A program made the translations under genes and the position numbers. The notes under the pieces are model-generated. The model saw nothing but the letters and a program-made list of their open reading frames with translations, ran no database searches and had not been told where the DNA came from. This document shows, in pieces, positions 8,815 to 16,240 of a DNA stretch of 19,993 nucleotides. The first letter of the stretch is position 1; every line of letters starts with the position of its first letter. The stretch is from an uncultured Clostridia bacterium (GTDB lineage: Bacteria; Bacillota; Clostridia; Oscillospirales; CAG-272): contig CANTEM010000010.1 in assembly GCA_947652805.1 (NCBI GenBank), positions 1 through 19,993 of the forward strand, read 5' to 3'.

Positions 8815-9882
8815 TCAGTTTCCTTTCGTAGCAATATGATTGGCATAATCTCTCTTAGAGAACTTCCCGCAGCACTCAACCCGGATGATCCGCTCAGGAT
8901 ATAGAATCTTTGCAGCATGCATTGCCTTCCAGCCTACTGTACTGAACTGATTCAAAGGCCCGCCGATTTGCTCCTTGTTTTTGATAATCATTTCCAGGCT
9001 CATGCCGTCTGGCTCCACTACGCCGTATGCATCCTTTCCAAAGAACATACAACCGTATACCGCAAGTCCGGCAGGATGTGTTGACGCAGTGTCTGCATAA
9101 ATTTTTGCCTCTGTAGTCTCAACAAAGCGGCATCCGTGCAGCTCCCCGATCTCTCCATTGAAGATTTCCTTCACACTTGCATACTTGTGCACATCCACCC
9201 ATGCAGGATCGCTGCGCAAATCATAGGTCACAGAAGGATGCAAAATCGCAACATAAGAACCGTCGATTTTCGGCGCCTTGTTGTTCTTCAAAACAGTAAC
9301 CACCTGAGACACCAAATCGCTGGTCATCTTACAGGTAGCGTCCAAGGATGCTCTGGCAGTAACCTCCGTACCGTCTCCCTTCGGCGCATAGAAAACAGAT
9401 GTGGTTCCCTGCATCACATCCCGGGTAAGGGTGTCCAGGGTCGCACCTGCCTGGGACCCATGCTCATCCGTAGCCTCTGCAATCACCGGATCCACCGCCG
9501 TAAACTCCAATACATCCGCAACAGGCGTGTAATCCCCGTATTGATTCAGCGTCACATCGATCGATTTTACATCCAGTTTGTTTCCGTCCGGGATCACACC
9601 TTCTGTAAGAGGCGTTGTCGCCTTCTTAAAGCTTGTCCATCTGCGCCATTCCACCTTTTTTCCACTTCTGGATTTTAGGGGCTGCTTTCGCCCGAACTGA
9701 TTGTGATACAGCTCTGCCTTTGCATTCTGCAAAAGCGCCGTATCGTAAAAGGTTTTCATTTCCGGAGACAAATCGTTTCCGGTGGTGTTCATTGTAGTAA
9801 CATTCACATTGGATACGCCGTTGCCGTCATATCCCGTCTGTGCAGTTGCAAACATCTGCAAATCAAACATAAAAAATTCCAT
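8815..9882 (-). CDS. Major capsid protein, N4-gp56 family
   Basis: The 355-residue protein forms the icosahedral shell. Hallmarks of the N4-gp56 family are visible: SPEMKTFYDTALLQNAKAEL near residue 40, HNQFGRKQPL, VEWRRWTSFKKATTPLTEG, QYGDYTPVADVLE, and EATDEHGSQAGATLDTLTR. The C-terminal region contains QIGGPLNQFSTVGWKA. The N-terminus (MEFFMFDLQMFATAQ) contains FDLQMFA, which closely matches the Prp cleavage motif of precursor ribosomal protein L27, so the first ~11-12 residues are probably removed in maturation by the Prp homologue at 11132-11449. An in-frame ATG four codons later (9868-9870) is an alternative start that would still keep the motif. It lies 24 bases after the scaffold gene. 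Confidence 0.93.
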   Translation of the reverse strand: MEFFMFDLQMFATAQTGYDGNGVSNVNVTTMNTTGNDLSPEMKTFYDTALLQNAKAELYHNQFGRKQPLKSRSGKKVEWRRWTSFKKATTPLTEGVIPDGNKLDVKSIDVTLNQYGDYTPVADVLEFTAVDPVIAEATDEHGSQAGATLDTLTRDVMQGTTSVFYAPKGDGTEVTARASLDATCKMTSDLVSQVVTVLKNNKAPKIDGSYVAILHPSVTYDLRSDPAWVDVHKYASVKEIFNGEIGELHGCRFVETTEAKIYADTASTHPAGLAVYGCMFFGKDAYGVVEPDGMSLEMIIKNKEQIGGPLNQFSTVGWKAMHAAKILYPERIIRVECCGKFSKRDYANHIATKGN

Positions 9883-9906
9883 CTTTCACTCTTTCCCTTC
9901 CGCGGG

Positions 9907-10785
9907 TCAGAATCTCACGATTTCTCCCCGCTTTACCCGTTCTATAATATCTCGGATTTGTTGTGGGGACATCTTGGAAGGATCCGTATGCACATCGGCA
10001 GGCGCGCCTGCACGGGCGCCGTTTTCAGTCGGTCTGCCACCGCCGCTTTTCACCCGATTTGCAATCTTTCCTTCTGCTGTCTGTACAGCATTTTGCATTG
10101 CACGTGAAGTAATTTCATCAAAGTGCACTGCCTGATATGCAGCACGCAGGGACACATGGGGATTCTGACACAGAGACTGGAACAGGGGATTCTCCATTTC
10201 CCTGTCCAGATCAAAATCCGGATAAAACTGTTTCGCCTCGTCAATCTGCTGCTGAATACGCTGATATTGCTGCCGTACCCGGTCCTGTTCCTCCCGTGCC
10301 GCAAGGGCGTCCTGTGCCGCCTCCCTGGCTCGGTCCGATTCATCCAGCTGCCGCTCCAATTCCGGCGTAGTACCGTTTTTGATCGCGCGCTGTTCGTAAT
10401 ATGCATTGTCGGAAAGCGCCGACTCCACAATCCCCCGCACATCCTTTGCGTCTTTCCCATATTGCTTTGCAAGACGGGAAATCAGTGGCTTCAACTCGCC
10501 CAGAGTCTCATTGTTTTTACGCATGCGCACCGCATCCCGGTTGTGCCTGCGGGTATACTCCTGCTCAATGTCCTCTTTGTAAAGCTGGCGAATCTGTTCA
10601 AAAGGAATACGCTCCTCTGCCTGCGCCGGGGTACCGCCCTCTCCCGTTTGCTCCTTCTCCGGCAGATTCTTCCCTGCCCCTTCCGGATTGCCTTCTGTCA
10701 TCCCCGCATGGGAAACATCCGTCCCCACAGAACCGTCCCCCTGCGCCGCTGCATCGGCAAACATTTGCAAATTAAATTGAATCAT
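9907..10785 (-). CDS. Capsid scaffolding protein
   Basis: The protein has 292 residues and is the internal scaffold for procapsid assembly. It is highly charged and mostly helical, with a long coiled-coil-like stretch (about residues 145-190, Glu/Arg/Gln rich). A short basic C-terminus (MSPQQIRDIIERVKRGEIVRF region) is typical of scaffold capsid-binding tails. It lies directly before the capsid gene. The N-terminus begins MIQFNLQMFADAAA, and FNLQMFA is a Prp-type cleavage motif like that of the capsid protein. A longer frame reaches 10836, but I choose the ATG at 10783-10785 because AAAGGAG lies 5-6 bases upstream and this puts the motif right at the N-terminus, as in L27 precursors. Confidence 0.88.
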   Translation of the reverse strand: MIQFNLQMFADAAAQGDGSVGTDVSHAGMTEGNPEGAGKNLPEKEQTGEGGTPAQAEERIPFEQIRQLYKEDIEQEYTRRHNRDAVRMRKNNETLGELKPLISRLAKQYGKDAKDVRGIVESALSDNAYYEQRAIKNGTTPELERQLDESDRAREAAQDALAAREEQDRVRQQYQRIQQQIDEAKQFYPDFDLDREMENPLFQSLCQNPHVSLRAAYQAVHFDEITSRAMQNAVQTAEGKIANRVKSGGGRPTENGARAGAPADVHTDPSKMSPQQIRDIIERVKRGEIVRF

Positions 10786-10863
10786 AAAATCTCCTTTCAT
10801 ACGGGAACCCATCGCGCTGCCGCGCCAAAAACGCACAAGCTCGAAGCGCCTTCATCCTGAGTC

Positions 10864-10986
10864 AAGCATCTCATTCTGAGCCGGGAAACCCAATCCTATA
10901 CGGATAAGCCGTATCCTCTGTGAATTGTATGGTCACGTCCATCTACAGCAGCGTCTCATTCTGAGCCAAGCGTCTCATTCTGAGCC
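10864..10986. repeat. 19-bp repeats (GGCTCAGAATGAGACGCTT type)
   Basis: Two head-to-tail copies lie at 10949-10967 and 10968-10986 and differ only at the outer edge. A third copy with one internal change (ATC for GTC in the plus reading) lies at 10864-10882, and a weaker fourth (TTCATCCTGAGTC) precedes it at 10851-10863. The copies resemble the TCATTCTGAGC-type repeats found between genes in many bacteria. Role unknown. Confidence 0.65.
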
Positions 10987-11107
10987 GCGGAAAGCATCCA
11001 CCGTCCACAGGAACGCGCCGGATGTCTCCTATGCTGTGATTCGGGAACCCCAACGCCGGACTATCTCCCGCCGAAATTCCCTCACTTTGCTTTATTATAT
11101 CTTCCAT
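10943..11107 (-). CDS. Doubtful small ORF (54 aa) over the repeats
   Basis: An uninterrupted frame from ATG (11105-11107) to TAG (10943-10945) begins MEDIIKQSEGISAGDSPALG and ends in RRLAQNETLL, which is encoded by the tandem 19-bp repeats. No ribosome site is visible before the ATG, and the sequence looks like a translated intergenic repeat more than a folded protein. It is reported because it spans half of the gap and is too short for ordinary gene calling. It conflicts with the promoter candidate that overlaps its 5' end. Confidence 0.2.
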   Translation of the reverse strand: MEDIIKQSEGISAGDSPALGFPNHSIGDIRRVPVDGGCFPRLRMRRLAQNETLL

Positions 11108-11123
11108 AGCCACTGCTTTGTAA
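11094..11123 (-). promoter_or_regulatory. Candidate promoter for scaffold/capsid transcript
   Basis: On the minus strand a perfect TATAAT (11099-11094) lies 18 bases after TTACAA (11123-11118), a weak -35. It sits at the head of the prp-scaffold gap and would create a leader of about 300 bases carrying the repeats. Only the -10 is convincing. Confidence 0.3.
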
Positions 11124-11131
11124 TACCCCCA

Positions 11132-11449
11132 CTATCCCTCCGGGATCTGTACATGGAGTGGATACTCCCCTGCAATCTGCCGAAGCCCCTTTATCACGAA
11201 TTGATATAGCAGCAGCACCTCACACCGCCATATCGACTTTGGACTACACCGTATATGCAGTTCCCCCTCCCGCAACTCTATTTCCGGCTCCGCCTCCATA
11301 CACGGCGCATATTCCAGAAGCCATGCTGCCAAGGTCTGGGAGAGTGCACTCACAGCCGCGCATACAATATCCTGTCCATGGGGTGCATATTCCGCGTGTC
11401 CCTCAATATCCAATAGAAAATTGTTCAAGTCATATTTTACTATAATCAT
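11132..11449 (-). CDS. prp: Prp-family cysteine protease, probable capsid maturation protease
   Basis: The protein has 105 residues, the usual length of Prp (YsxB), the cysteine protease that trims the N-terminal extension of ribosomal protein L27 in Firmicutes. The catalytic pair is visible: His18 in EGHAEYAPHG and Cys30 in GQDIVCAAVSALSQT, the latter being the family signature. It is encoded between portal and scaffold, the place where many phages carry their head maturation protease. The scaffold and capsid proteins encoded next both start with L27-like cleavage motifs. In staphylococcal phage 80alpha the host Prp trims scaffold and capsid; here the phage seems to bring its own enzyme. It may also act on host L27. 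AGGTATAC precedes the ATG. Confidence 0.88.
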   Translation of the reverse strand: MIIVKYDLNNFLLDIEGHAEYAPHGQDIVCAAVSALSQTLAAWLLEYAPCMEAEPEIELREGELHIRCSPKSIWRCEVLLLYQFVIKGLRQIAGEYPLHVQIPEG

Positions 11450-11482
11450 GTATACCTACCCCGCATCACCTTGAATCCCGCG

Positions 11483-13372
11483 TCAATTTGGCTGCGTCCG
11501 CTCCTGGGCCGCGTCCCGCACACGTTCCATCCGAGAATCCTCCCCTTGCAAATGTTTCCCGGAGCCCACGCCCATTACAGTTGCAGGCTCTCCGCCTATC
11601 TGTACCGCAAGCATCCCGGCTGTGTCCGGCTCATACCGGCTGGCAAGTTCCAGCGCAATCTGCTGATACTGGATCAGCTGGTCATATATGGTGCCATTCT
11701 GCGCTACTCGTGCGGCGATTTCCTCTTTCCCCGAAAAATCCATGGTTTCCAAAAGCATCAGCGCCTGATCTGCATTGCCCGGCGCAAACACGCCCAACCC
11801 ATAAAGCTGAATCGCAAGTTCATTCTGCTCCATCTTCTTGTATGGAGAAGATTTCTCTGCCGTCACCTCAATGTCAAATTCTGGTGTCCGGTATCCCATA
11901 TCCACCCCAAAATCTGTTCCCTGATACCGGGGACGCAGCCCGCTGTTGTTGTAGCTGACAAATTGCTCCTCCCCCATTTCCCCTAAGATGCGGAAATACC
12001 GGGGCAAATCATACCGCTCACGCATCAGTTCAATGCAAAGATATACAATCTCCTTGTACGCATTATATGTATGGCTGATTCCGTCCCTGCTTTGCTTGCT
12101 GCCTGCCTCCTGCATAGCTGCAATAGCAGATGCCGCCGTGATACCGGATGCAGTACCCCCGTTGTTCACATCCCTGTTCCCGGCAACTTCCTTCAGCTCA
12201 TCGATCTTGTTTTGCAGATAAGCAAGATAGTTCCCGTCCAGCGGCTTGTAATCCACCGGTCGGATGCTGTCCTGTCCCAGATTCCCTTCCACGTGGATGA
12301 AATCGTTTTTCCAGTCTGCATATTCCTTCTCATTCACACTGCCGCTGGTGTCTATAAAATACCGGGGCTTCGCTCCGCACAGGGTGTTTTTCAAAATTGC
12401 CTGATTCATCAGATCAATCTGCCGCTGCGCATCCTTGCCGATATCGGTATATCCATATCCGGCAATGGTTCCCTCCACACTGAATAGGGTGTCTATCACA
12501 AACGGATACTTGCCGTGTGCGTACCAGCCCTTTTCCGCCACGCTTTTTCCCGCTGTCCCGCTCTCCTGCATGTCCGCACCGCCCGACGCCGCCGTATCGT
12601 TCTCCGATGCATAAAGCAACGTGTCCCCGACAAACTTGCAGTAGTGCAGCACCGTTCGCCCCGACGTATCTGTTTTCTTGTAATACCAATCCACCACAGG
12701 GGATTTATCGGAGGTGTCAATGCTGTCATCATACATGTACTTCGCCATGGTCACCGCCTCCCCAGGTATCTTGTCCCGTAGCTGACTGTACCGCCGCCGC
12801 AACACTTCATTGTCCCACAGCTTCACAAGAAATACGTTGGCGCTATCCTGTATATCCGTAATGCCCGGCTCCCAGAATAGCTCCAACAAATCAATCTTCC
12901 GAATCGTGATATCTCCCAGTCCCCCCAGCTTTTGATCATCCCAGAACACGCCGTACACCCCTGTGCCCTGCTTTAACTTATAATAGGTCACATCATCATA
13001 GGTGCGCCGGAAATCACATTGCTCCAAAATAATTGGCATCACGCTGGAAAGCCGCTTCGCCTCCTCCTTATCGTCCGCCATTCTGGGACGGATATTCGGA
13101 GCGGGAAATCCATCAATAAAATCTGCATGCTTGGACACAATGCAGTTCCATAGCCACGCCGATGCAGGACGCAAGTCCTCTCGACTCCCCTCCCGCAGTT
13201 CATCCCATTGCCGCAGCTTCCAGAACTGCTCGTTGCTTATTATCTTCTTTTCCAGATTCGCCTTTGCACTTTTATATTTGCGCAGCAGCTCCACCGCATG
13301 CTTGATCTCTCCCTTGCCGATCGCCTGCACCGTCCCTGCTTCTTCATTCCCTCGCCGAAAAGGATTCCACAT
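11483..13372 (-). CDS. Portal protein (P22-like)
   Basis: The 629-residue protein forms the dodecameric ring through which DNA enters and leaves the head. It follows the large terminase by 68 bases. It has the length and composition of the large podovirus-type portals found with N4-gp56 capsids: an N-terminal helical part (HAVELLRKYKSAKANLEKK, NEQFWKLRQWDELRE), a wing region around residues 150-260, a clip/stem area with GYGYTDIGKDAQRQIDLMNQ, then GGTASGITAASAIAAMQEAG, a feature of this portal group. The C-terminal ~80 residues are Gln/Glu/Arg rich and may form a barrel-like or disordered tail. AAGG lies 8 bases before the ATG. Confidence 0.85.
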   Translation of the reverse strand: MWNPFRRGNEEAGTVQAIGKGEIKHAVELLRKYKSAKANLEKKIISNEQFWKLRQWDELREGSREDLRPASAWLWNCIVSKHADFIDGFPAPNIRPRMADDKEEAKRLSSVMPIILEQCDFRRTYDDVTYYKLKQGTGVYGVFWDDQKLGGLGDITIRKIDLLELFWEPGITDIQDSANVFLVKLWDNEVLRRRYSQLRDKIPGEAVTMAKYMYDDSIDTSDKSPVVDWYYKKTDTSGRTVLHYCKFVGDTLLYASENDTAASGGADMQESGTAGKSVAEKGWYAHGKYPFVIDTLFSVEGTIAGYGYTDIGKDAQRQIDLMNQAILKNTLCGAKPRYFIDTSGSVNEKEYADWKNDFIHVEGNLGQDSIRPVDYKPLDGNYLAYLQNKIDELKEVAGNRDVNNGGTASGITAASAIAAMQEAGSKQSRDGISHTYNAYKEIVYLCIELMRERYDLPRYFRILGEMGEEQFVSYNNSGLRPRYQGTDFGVDMGYRTPEFDIEVTAEKSSPYKKMEQNELAIQLYGLGVFAPGNADQALMLLETMDFSGKEEIAARVAQNGTIYDQLIQYQQIALELASRYEPDTAGMLAVQIGGEPATVMGVGSGKHLQGEDSRMERVRDAAQERTQPN

Positions 13373-13440
13373 CGTTATTACCTTGCCTTTCTATGCCCGT
13401 GAGGAATCCCCCGGACTGTATCTCTTTTCATCTTTCAGGC

Positions 13441-14835
13441 TTACCTCTCAAAATATGCATTTTCATGTCCTCGCACCATCTGATTCAACGGATCCACCGC
13501 AATTTGCAGCCCCCGCTCCCCTGCCGACACCCTGGGTCCAATGGGACGCGTCATCAGAAAATACCGCCATTCGTCCGCCACATGATCCTCCATGGATGTG
13601 TCCAAATCCTCCGGATGGGTAGGAGAAGGAGAATAACAAAGAAGGGGAATCGTCCGGATAAATGCCTTGCATGTGCTGAATACATACATCATGGGATATC
13701 CGTTTTCGTCAAATGCAAGCCTGTAATGACACTGCATCCACCCGGGAATGCGGGCATTGTCCCCCGGCTCAAAAAATACACCATGCCGCTTCGCAACGTC
13801 CGCCGTACTTTCGCCACGGGAGGCGTCCCATATGGAAGGATCCGCCACACCCCGGATATGCTTTCCACGTAAATAGGGATGCTCCCGCTCCATGCGGGCA
13901 ATCTCGGCAAATTGCCGCTCCGTTGTCCACTTTACCCCCTCGTTCGGGGTGTCCGTGCAACCGTATAATTCCAATATCCGATATACCACATCATCCGGAG
14001 ATACAGCCCACCATGCACAGGAAAAGGGCTTGTTGTATCCCCAGTCATAGGAACGGTATATCCGCATGTTCGTCTGCCCCACATCAAAAGGATCGATCAC
14101 ATGGGTCCAGCGCCCGTCTTTATAATGCTTTGGATCGTCTGTAAATTCTTCAAAAAACTGCCCCTCAAAAATGTCCCAATCTCCGTCCAACCACGCCCGG
14201 CGCAACTTTGGCGGAAGCGCCTCCAGCTGCTTGATATAATCCGGCTGATACCGGGTCAGTGCCGCATTGTCCGTGGGCAGTGCCTTGATAAATGCATAAT
14301 CCTCCGGCTTCTCCCCCGGCTTATACCTGCGATCAATAAATAGCCGCTTGATATATGCATGTCCTTGCCCGCCCGGGTTGCAGGTAAAGTATACTCTTTT
14401 CGGAAAAGCATTGACACCCCGCACACAGGCAGTGATTTTCTGCATCTGCAATTCCGATAGCTGGGTCGCTTCATCCAGATAAATCACATCATACTCTGTT
14501 CCCTGCAACCGGTCCGTATCGTTCTCTTTATCACAGTACGCAAAATGTATGGTGCTCCCGTTCGGGAATTTCAGCACCTTGTCTTTGTCATTGTATTTTG
14601 CAAAGCCCAGAAGCTGCCCTCTCAAAACCTCAATGTGATTGCGCATCAGCTCCGGATAGGTGCGCCTGACGATCAACTGCCGGATTCCACAGTAGCGATA
14701 CGCCAACAAAATCGCCTTGGTGCGTACAAACCAGCTCTTTCCGCCGCCTCTCGCGCCGCCGTATGCTACATACTTGCACTTTGCAAGCATGGCAGTCCGC
14801 TGCTTTTCATTCGGCTCTCCCAGCAGAAGCCTCAT
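13441..14835 (-). CDS. terL: Terminase large subunit
   Basis: The 464-residue packaging motor has an N-terminal ATPase and C-terminal nuclease. Walker A is GGARGGGKSW at residues 26-35, Walker B is VIYLDEATQ with Asp121 and Glu122, and TCNP at 151-154 is the coupling motif. The nuclease half begins with SYDWGYNKPF (Asp264 as likely metal ligand) and has GVADPSIWD (Asp332) as the second acidic site. Its ATG overlaps the small subunit stop as ATGA, so the two are translationally coupled. Length is normal. Confidence 0.95.
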   Translation of the reverse strand: MRLLLGEPNEKQRTAMLAKCKYVAYGGARGGGKSWFVRTKAILLAYRYCGIRQLIVRRTYPELMRNHIEVLRGQLLGFAKYNDKDKVLKFPNGSTIHFAYCDKENDTDRLQGTEYDVIYLDEATQLSELQMQKITACVRGVNAFPKRVYFTCNPGGQGHAYIKRLFIDRRYKPGEKPEDYAFIKALPTDNAALTRYQPDYIKQLEALPPKLRRAWLDGDWDIFEGQFFEEFTDDPKHYKDGRWTHVIDPFDVGQTNMRIYRSYDWGYNKPFSCAWWAVSPDDVVYRILELYGCTDTPNEGVKWTTERQFAEIARMEREHPYLRGKHIRGVADPSIWDASRGESTADVAKRHGVFFEPGDNARIPGWMQCHYRLAFDENGYPMMYVFSTCKAFIRTIPLLCYSPSPTHPEDLDTSMEDHVADEWRYFLMTRPIGPRVSAGERGLQIAVDPLNQMVRGHENAYFER

Positions 14836-15263
14836 TCTGTCAAGTCCTCCGTTTCCCCTTCCAGGGGAACAAATACAATCTCAACCTGCCGGTCCGCTCC
14901 ATCTCCTGCATCTACAGTCTGGGTGTCCTTAATGCTTTTGATCGTTCCCGCAAGCTGCCGCAGGGATGCAAGGTTCACTTCCTCTACTCCATCCACCATA
15001 TCCTGTAACGCCTTATCCACAATATCCAGCAGCTTATCATTGGCGTCCAGAATCCGCTGGAGCCGATCCGCTTTCCGGTCCGATTCCGCTTCTATGATTT
15101 TTGTGTCCGTTTTTGCATCCGTTTTGTCCCTCAGCTCCCGCCACCTTTCCGTCGCCGCCCGCTTACGCAGCGTATGAAAACTTACTTTATATTTATCGGC
15201 AAGCTTCCGATAGCTGGTTTCACCGCGTATATACTCGGCTTTTATTTTTCTCCACTCCGCCAA
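14832..15263 (-). CDS. terS: Terminase small subunit
   Basis: The 143-residue DNA-recognition subunit of terminase has a helix-turn-helix near the N-terminus (TSYRKLADKYKVSFHTLRKR, about residues 16-35), followed by a long charged helix suited to oligomerisation and a C-terminal tail (QVEIVFVPLEGE) that likely binds the large subunit. The start codon is TTG (15261-15263); no ATG or GTG fits the N-terminal helix, and GGGGGTG lies about 8 bases upstream. It is the first gene after the terminator at 15310-15347, so a promoter may exist between, but I see no clear one. Confidence 0.88.
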   Translation of the reverse strand: MAEWRKIKAEYIRGETSYRKLADKYKVSFHTLRKRAATERWRELRDKTDAKTDTKIIEAESDRKADRLQRILDANDKLLDIVDKALQDMVDGVEEVNLASLRQLAGTIKSIKDTQTVDAGDGADRQVEIVFVPLEGETEDLTE

Positions 15264-15309
15264 TAAAAAACACCCCCAAATCTGCTATAAAAATCATACA
15301 AAAATGCGC

Positions 15310-15347
15310 AAAAAAATGAAATACCCCCACTGAAAGGGTATTTCATT
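15310..15347 (-). terminator. Rho-independent terminator before the packaging genes
   Basis: A perfect 12-bp stem (AATGAAATACCC at 15315-15326 and its complement at 15336-15347) with a 9-base loop is followed on the minus strand by a run of T (15316-15310). It separates the replication/accessory block from the terminase operon. Confidence 0.88.
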
Positions 15348-15410
15348 CCAAAAATCAATCTTTATATGCCAAAAAAGGAGTCTCCACCCCCAAATCCCTT
15401 TATACACGCC

Positions 15411-15656
15411 TTAAAGCTTCTCCTCCCACATAGCATTCATCATCCGTGCATACCTGCACTTTTTCCAGTCTCTACAGCAATACTTTTTCATATACTCCTT
15501 TTTCGCCGCATCCGATTTAAAAATCGAATGCATGGAAGCCATCTCTTCCACCCCATCACATTTGATCTTTCGATTTTCATTCGTATGATAATACGGACAA
15601 AGAGCATATTTATCCTCATAACTTGCCGGCATTTCCACATCCTCCCCTTTTTTCAT
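15411..15656 (-). CDS. Small Cys-rich phage protein (possible zinc binder)
   Basis: This protein of 81 residues has conserved-looking cysteines in the pattern CPYY (about residue 20), KCDG, KKYCCRDWKKC near the C-terminus. Small proteins of this pattern, with Tyr-rich CPYY and a C-terminal YC...W..C, are common just before the terminase genes of Firmicutes phages. The function is not known; zinc binding is inferred. The start at 15656 has AAAGGAG; an internal ATG at 15632 also has GGGGAGG and fits the family start better. The gene overlaps the end of the PnuC-like gene and is the last one before the terminator. Confidence 0.75.
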   Translation of the reverse strand: MKKGEDVEMPASYEDKYALCPYYHTNENRKIKCDGVEEMASMHSIFKSDAAKKEYMKKYCCRDWKKCRYARMMNAMWEEKL

Positions 15657-15873
15657 CCCCGCTCCTTTTTTTCCATTTCATAAGCCCCAGAATGGCCATG
15701 GCAAAATTAAACGCATACAGCATCCCCTGTGCATATTGCCCAATCCAGACGTTATATACACACCAGAACCCATTTGTACACATCCACACATAAAAACACC
15801 ACCGCTTTCCAAAGCTGTTCGCCACCGTTCCCACAATTGTCGCAAACGTCACCCCATACACTATGTACACCAC
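15616..15873 (-). CDS. PnuC-like small membrane protein
   Basis: This protein of 85 residues has about three hydrophobic segments (residues 3-19, 23-43, 46-64) and a positively charged tail (KWKKRSGDEKRGG). The spacing of KRWCFYVWMCTN, then YNVWIGQYAQGMLYAFNF and GLMKW matches the core of PnuC-type nicotinamide riboside transporters and the short phage versions of it. Full PnuC is over 200 residues, so this is a core-only form that would need to assemble as an oligomer, or has another membrane role such as a holin-like one. The start is GTG at 15871-15873, with AGGAGG 11 bases upstream. Confidence 0.65.
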   Translation of the reverse strand: MVYIVYGVTFATIVGTVANSFGKRWCFYVWMCTNGFWCVYNVWIGQYAQGMLYAFNFAMAILGLMKWKKRSGDEKRGGCGNAGKL

Positions 15874-15880
15874 TTTACAC

Positions 15881-16240
15881 CTATCCTCCTGTCTCCAAAT
15901 ACTTTACAATCACCTGCCGGGCCTCCTCCCAGCCATAGCATACCGCCGTGGCATATCCCTGCTTTGCCAATGCCCAGATCCATGCCTGCTGCTTTTCCGT
16001 AGGCTTGTTCTTTCCTGCCTTCAGCTCAATGTATAAGCCGTGCCACTTCCCCCGCGCCACAGGCAGACACAAATCCGGCACCCCCGCTTTCACTCCCTGC
16101 CGCTTCAAATTCGCCGCTTCTTTTTCATCCCGTTTCCCTCCGTTCGGTATGTGATACAACAAGTCTATTTCCGGGAACCGCTGCCAACTATATCGCGCCC
16201 ATCGAAACAATGCCGCCTGTTCTTCTGCTTCCCGCTGCAT
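15881..16240 (-). CDS. VRR-NUC domain nuclease
   Basis: The protein has 119 residues and consists of a single VRR-NUC (virus-type replication-repair nuclease) domain of the PD-(D/E)xK superfamily. Visible motifs are HIPNGG (30-35), GVKAGVPDLCLP with catalytic Asp56, and LYIELKAG with Glu72 and Lys74, then the QQAWIWALAKQGY helix. Such stand-alone phage enzymes are thought to resolve branched or flap DNA during replication or packaging. GAGGAGG lies upstream of the ATG, which is inside the end of the HUH Rep gene (76-base overlap). Confidence 0.92.
   Translation of the reverse strand: MQREAEEQAALFRWARYSWQRFPEIDLLYHIPNGGKRDEKEAANLKRQGVKAGVPDLCLPVARGKWHGLYIELKAGKNKPTEKQQAWIWALAKQGYATAVCYGWEEARQVIVKYLETGG

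Larger units (their letters stand above)
10786..11131. other. Repeat-bearing gap between prp and scaffold genes
   Basis: These 346 bases contain no well-supported gene. They hold a 54-codon minus-strand frame, a candidate promoter, 19-bp repeats, and a small perfect hairpin (ATACGG, loop ATAAG, CCGTAT, at 10898-10914). The last bases (10786-10795) form the scaffold ribosome site. The gap is unusual in an otherwise tightly packed operon and is a natural place for the late promoter that drives scaffold and capsid. Confidence 0.5.

Noticed and set aside
10849..10986. CRISPR array
   Set aside because: Repeats are 19 bp, imperfect, partly directly adjacent with no spacers of regular length, and no cas genes are nearby.
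13373..13440. 17-codon frame between terminase and portal (MKRDTVRGIPHGHRKAR)
   Set aside because: No convincing ribosome site and too short to support; the stretch is best read as a plain spacer with the portal ribosome site.
15264..15309. Possible promoter between the terminator and the small terminase gene
   Set aside because: TTGTAT and TATAGC-like strings are present but only about 6 bases apart, so they do not make a usable pair.
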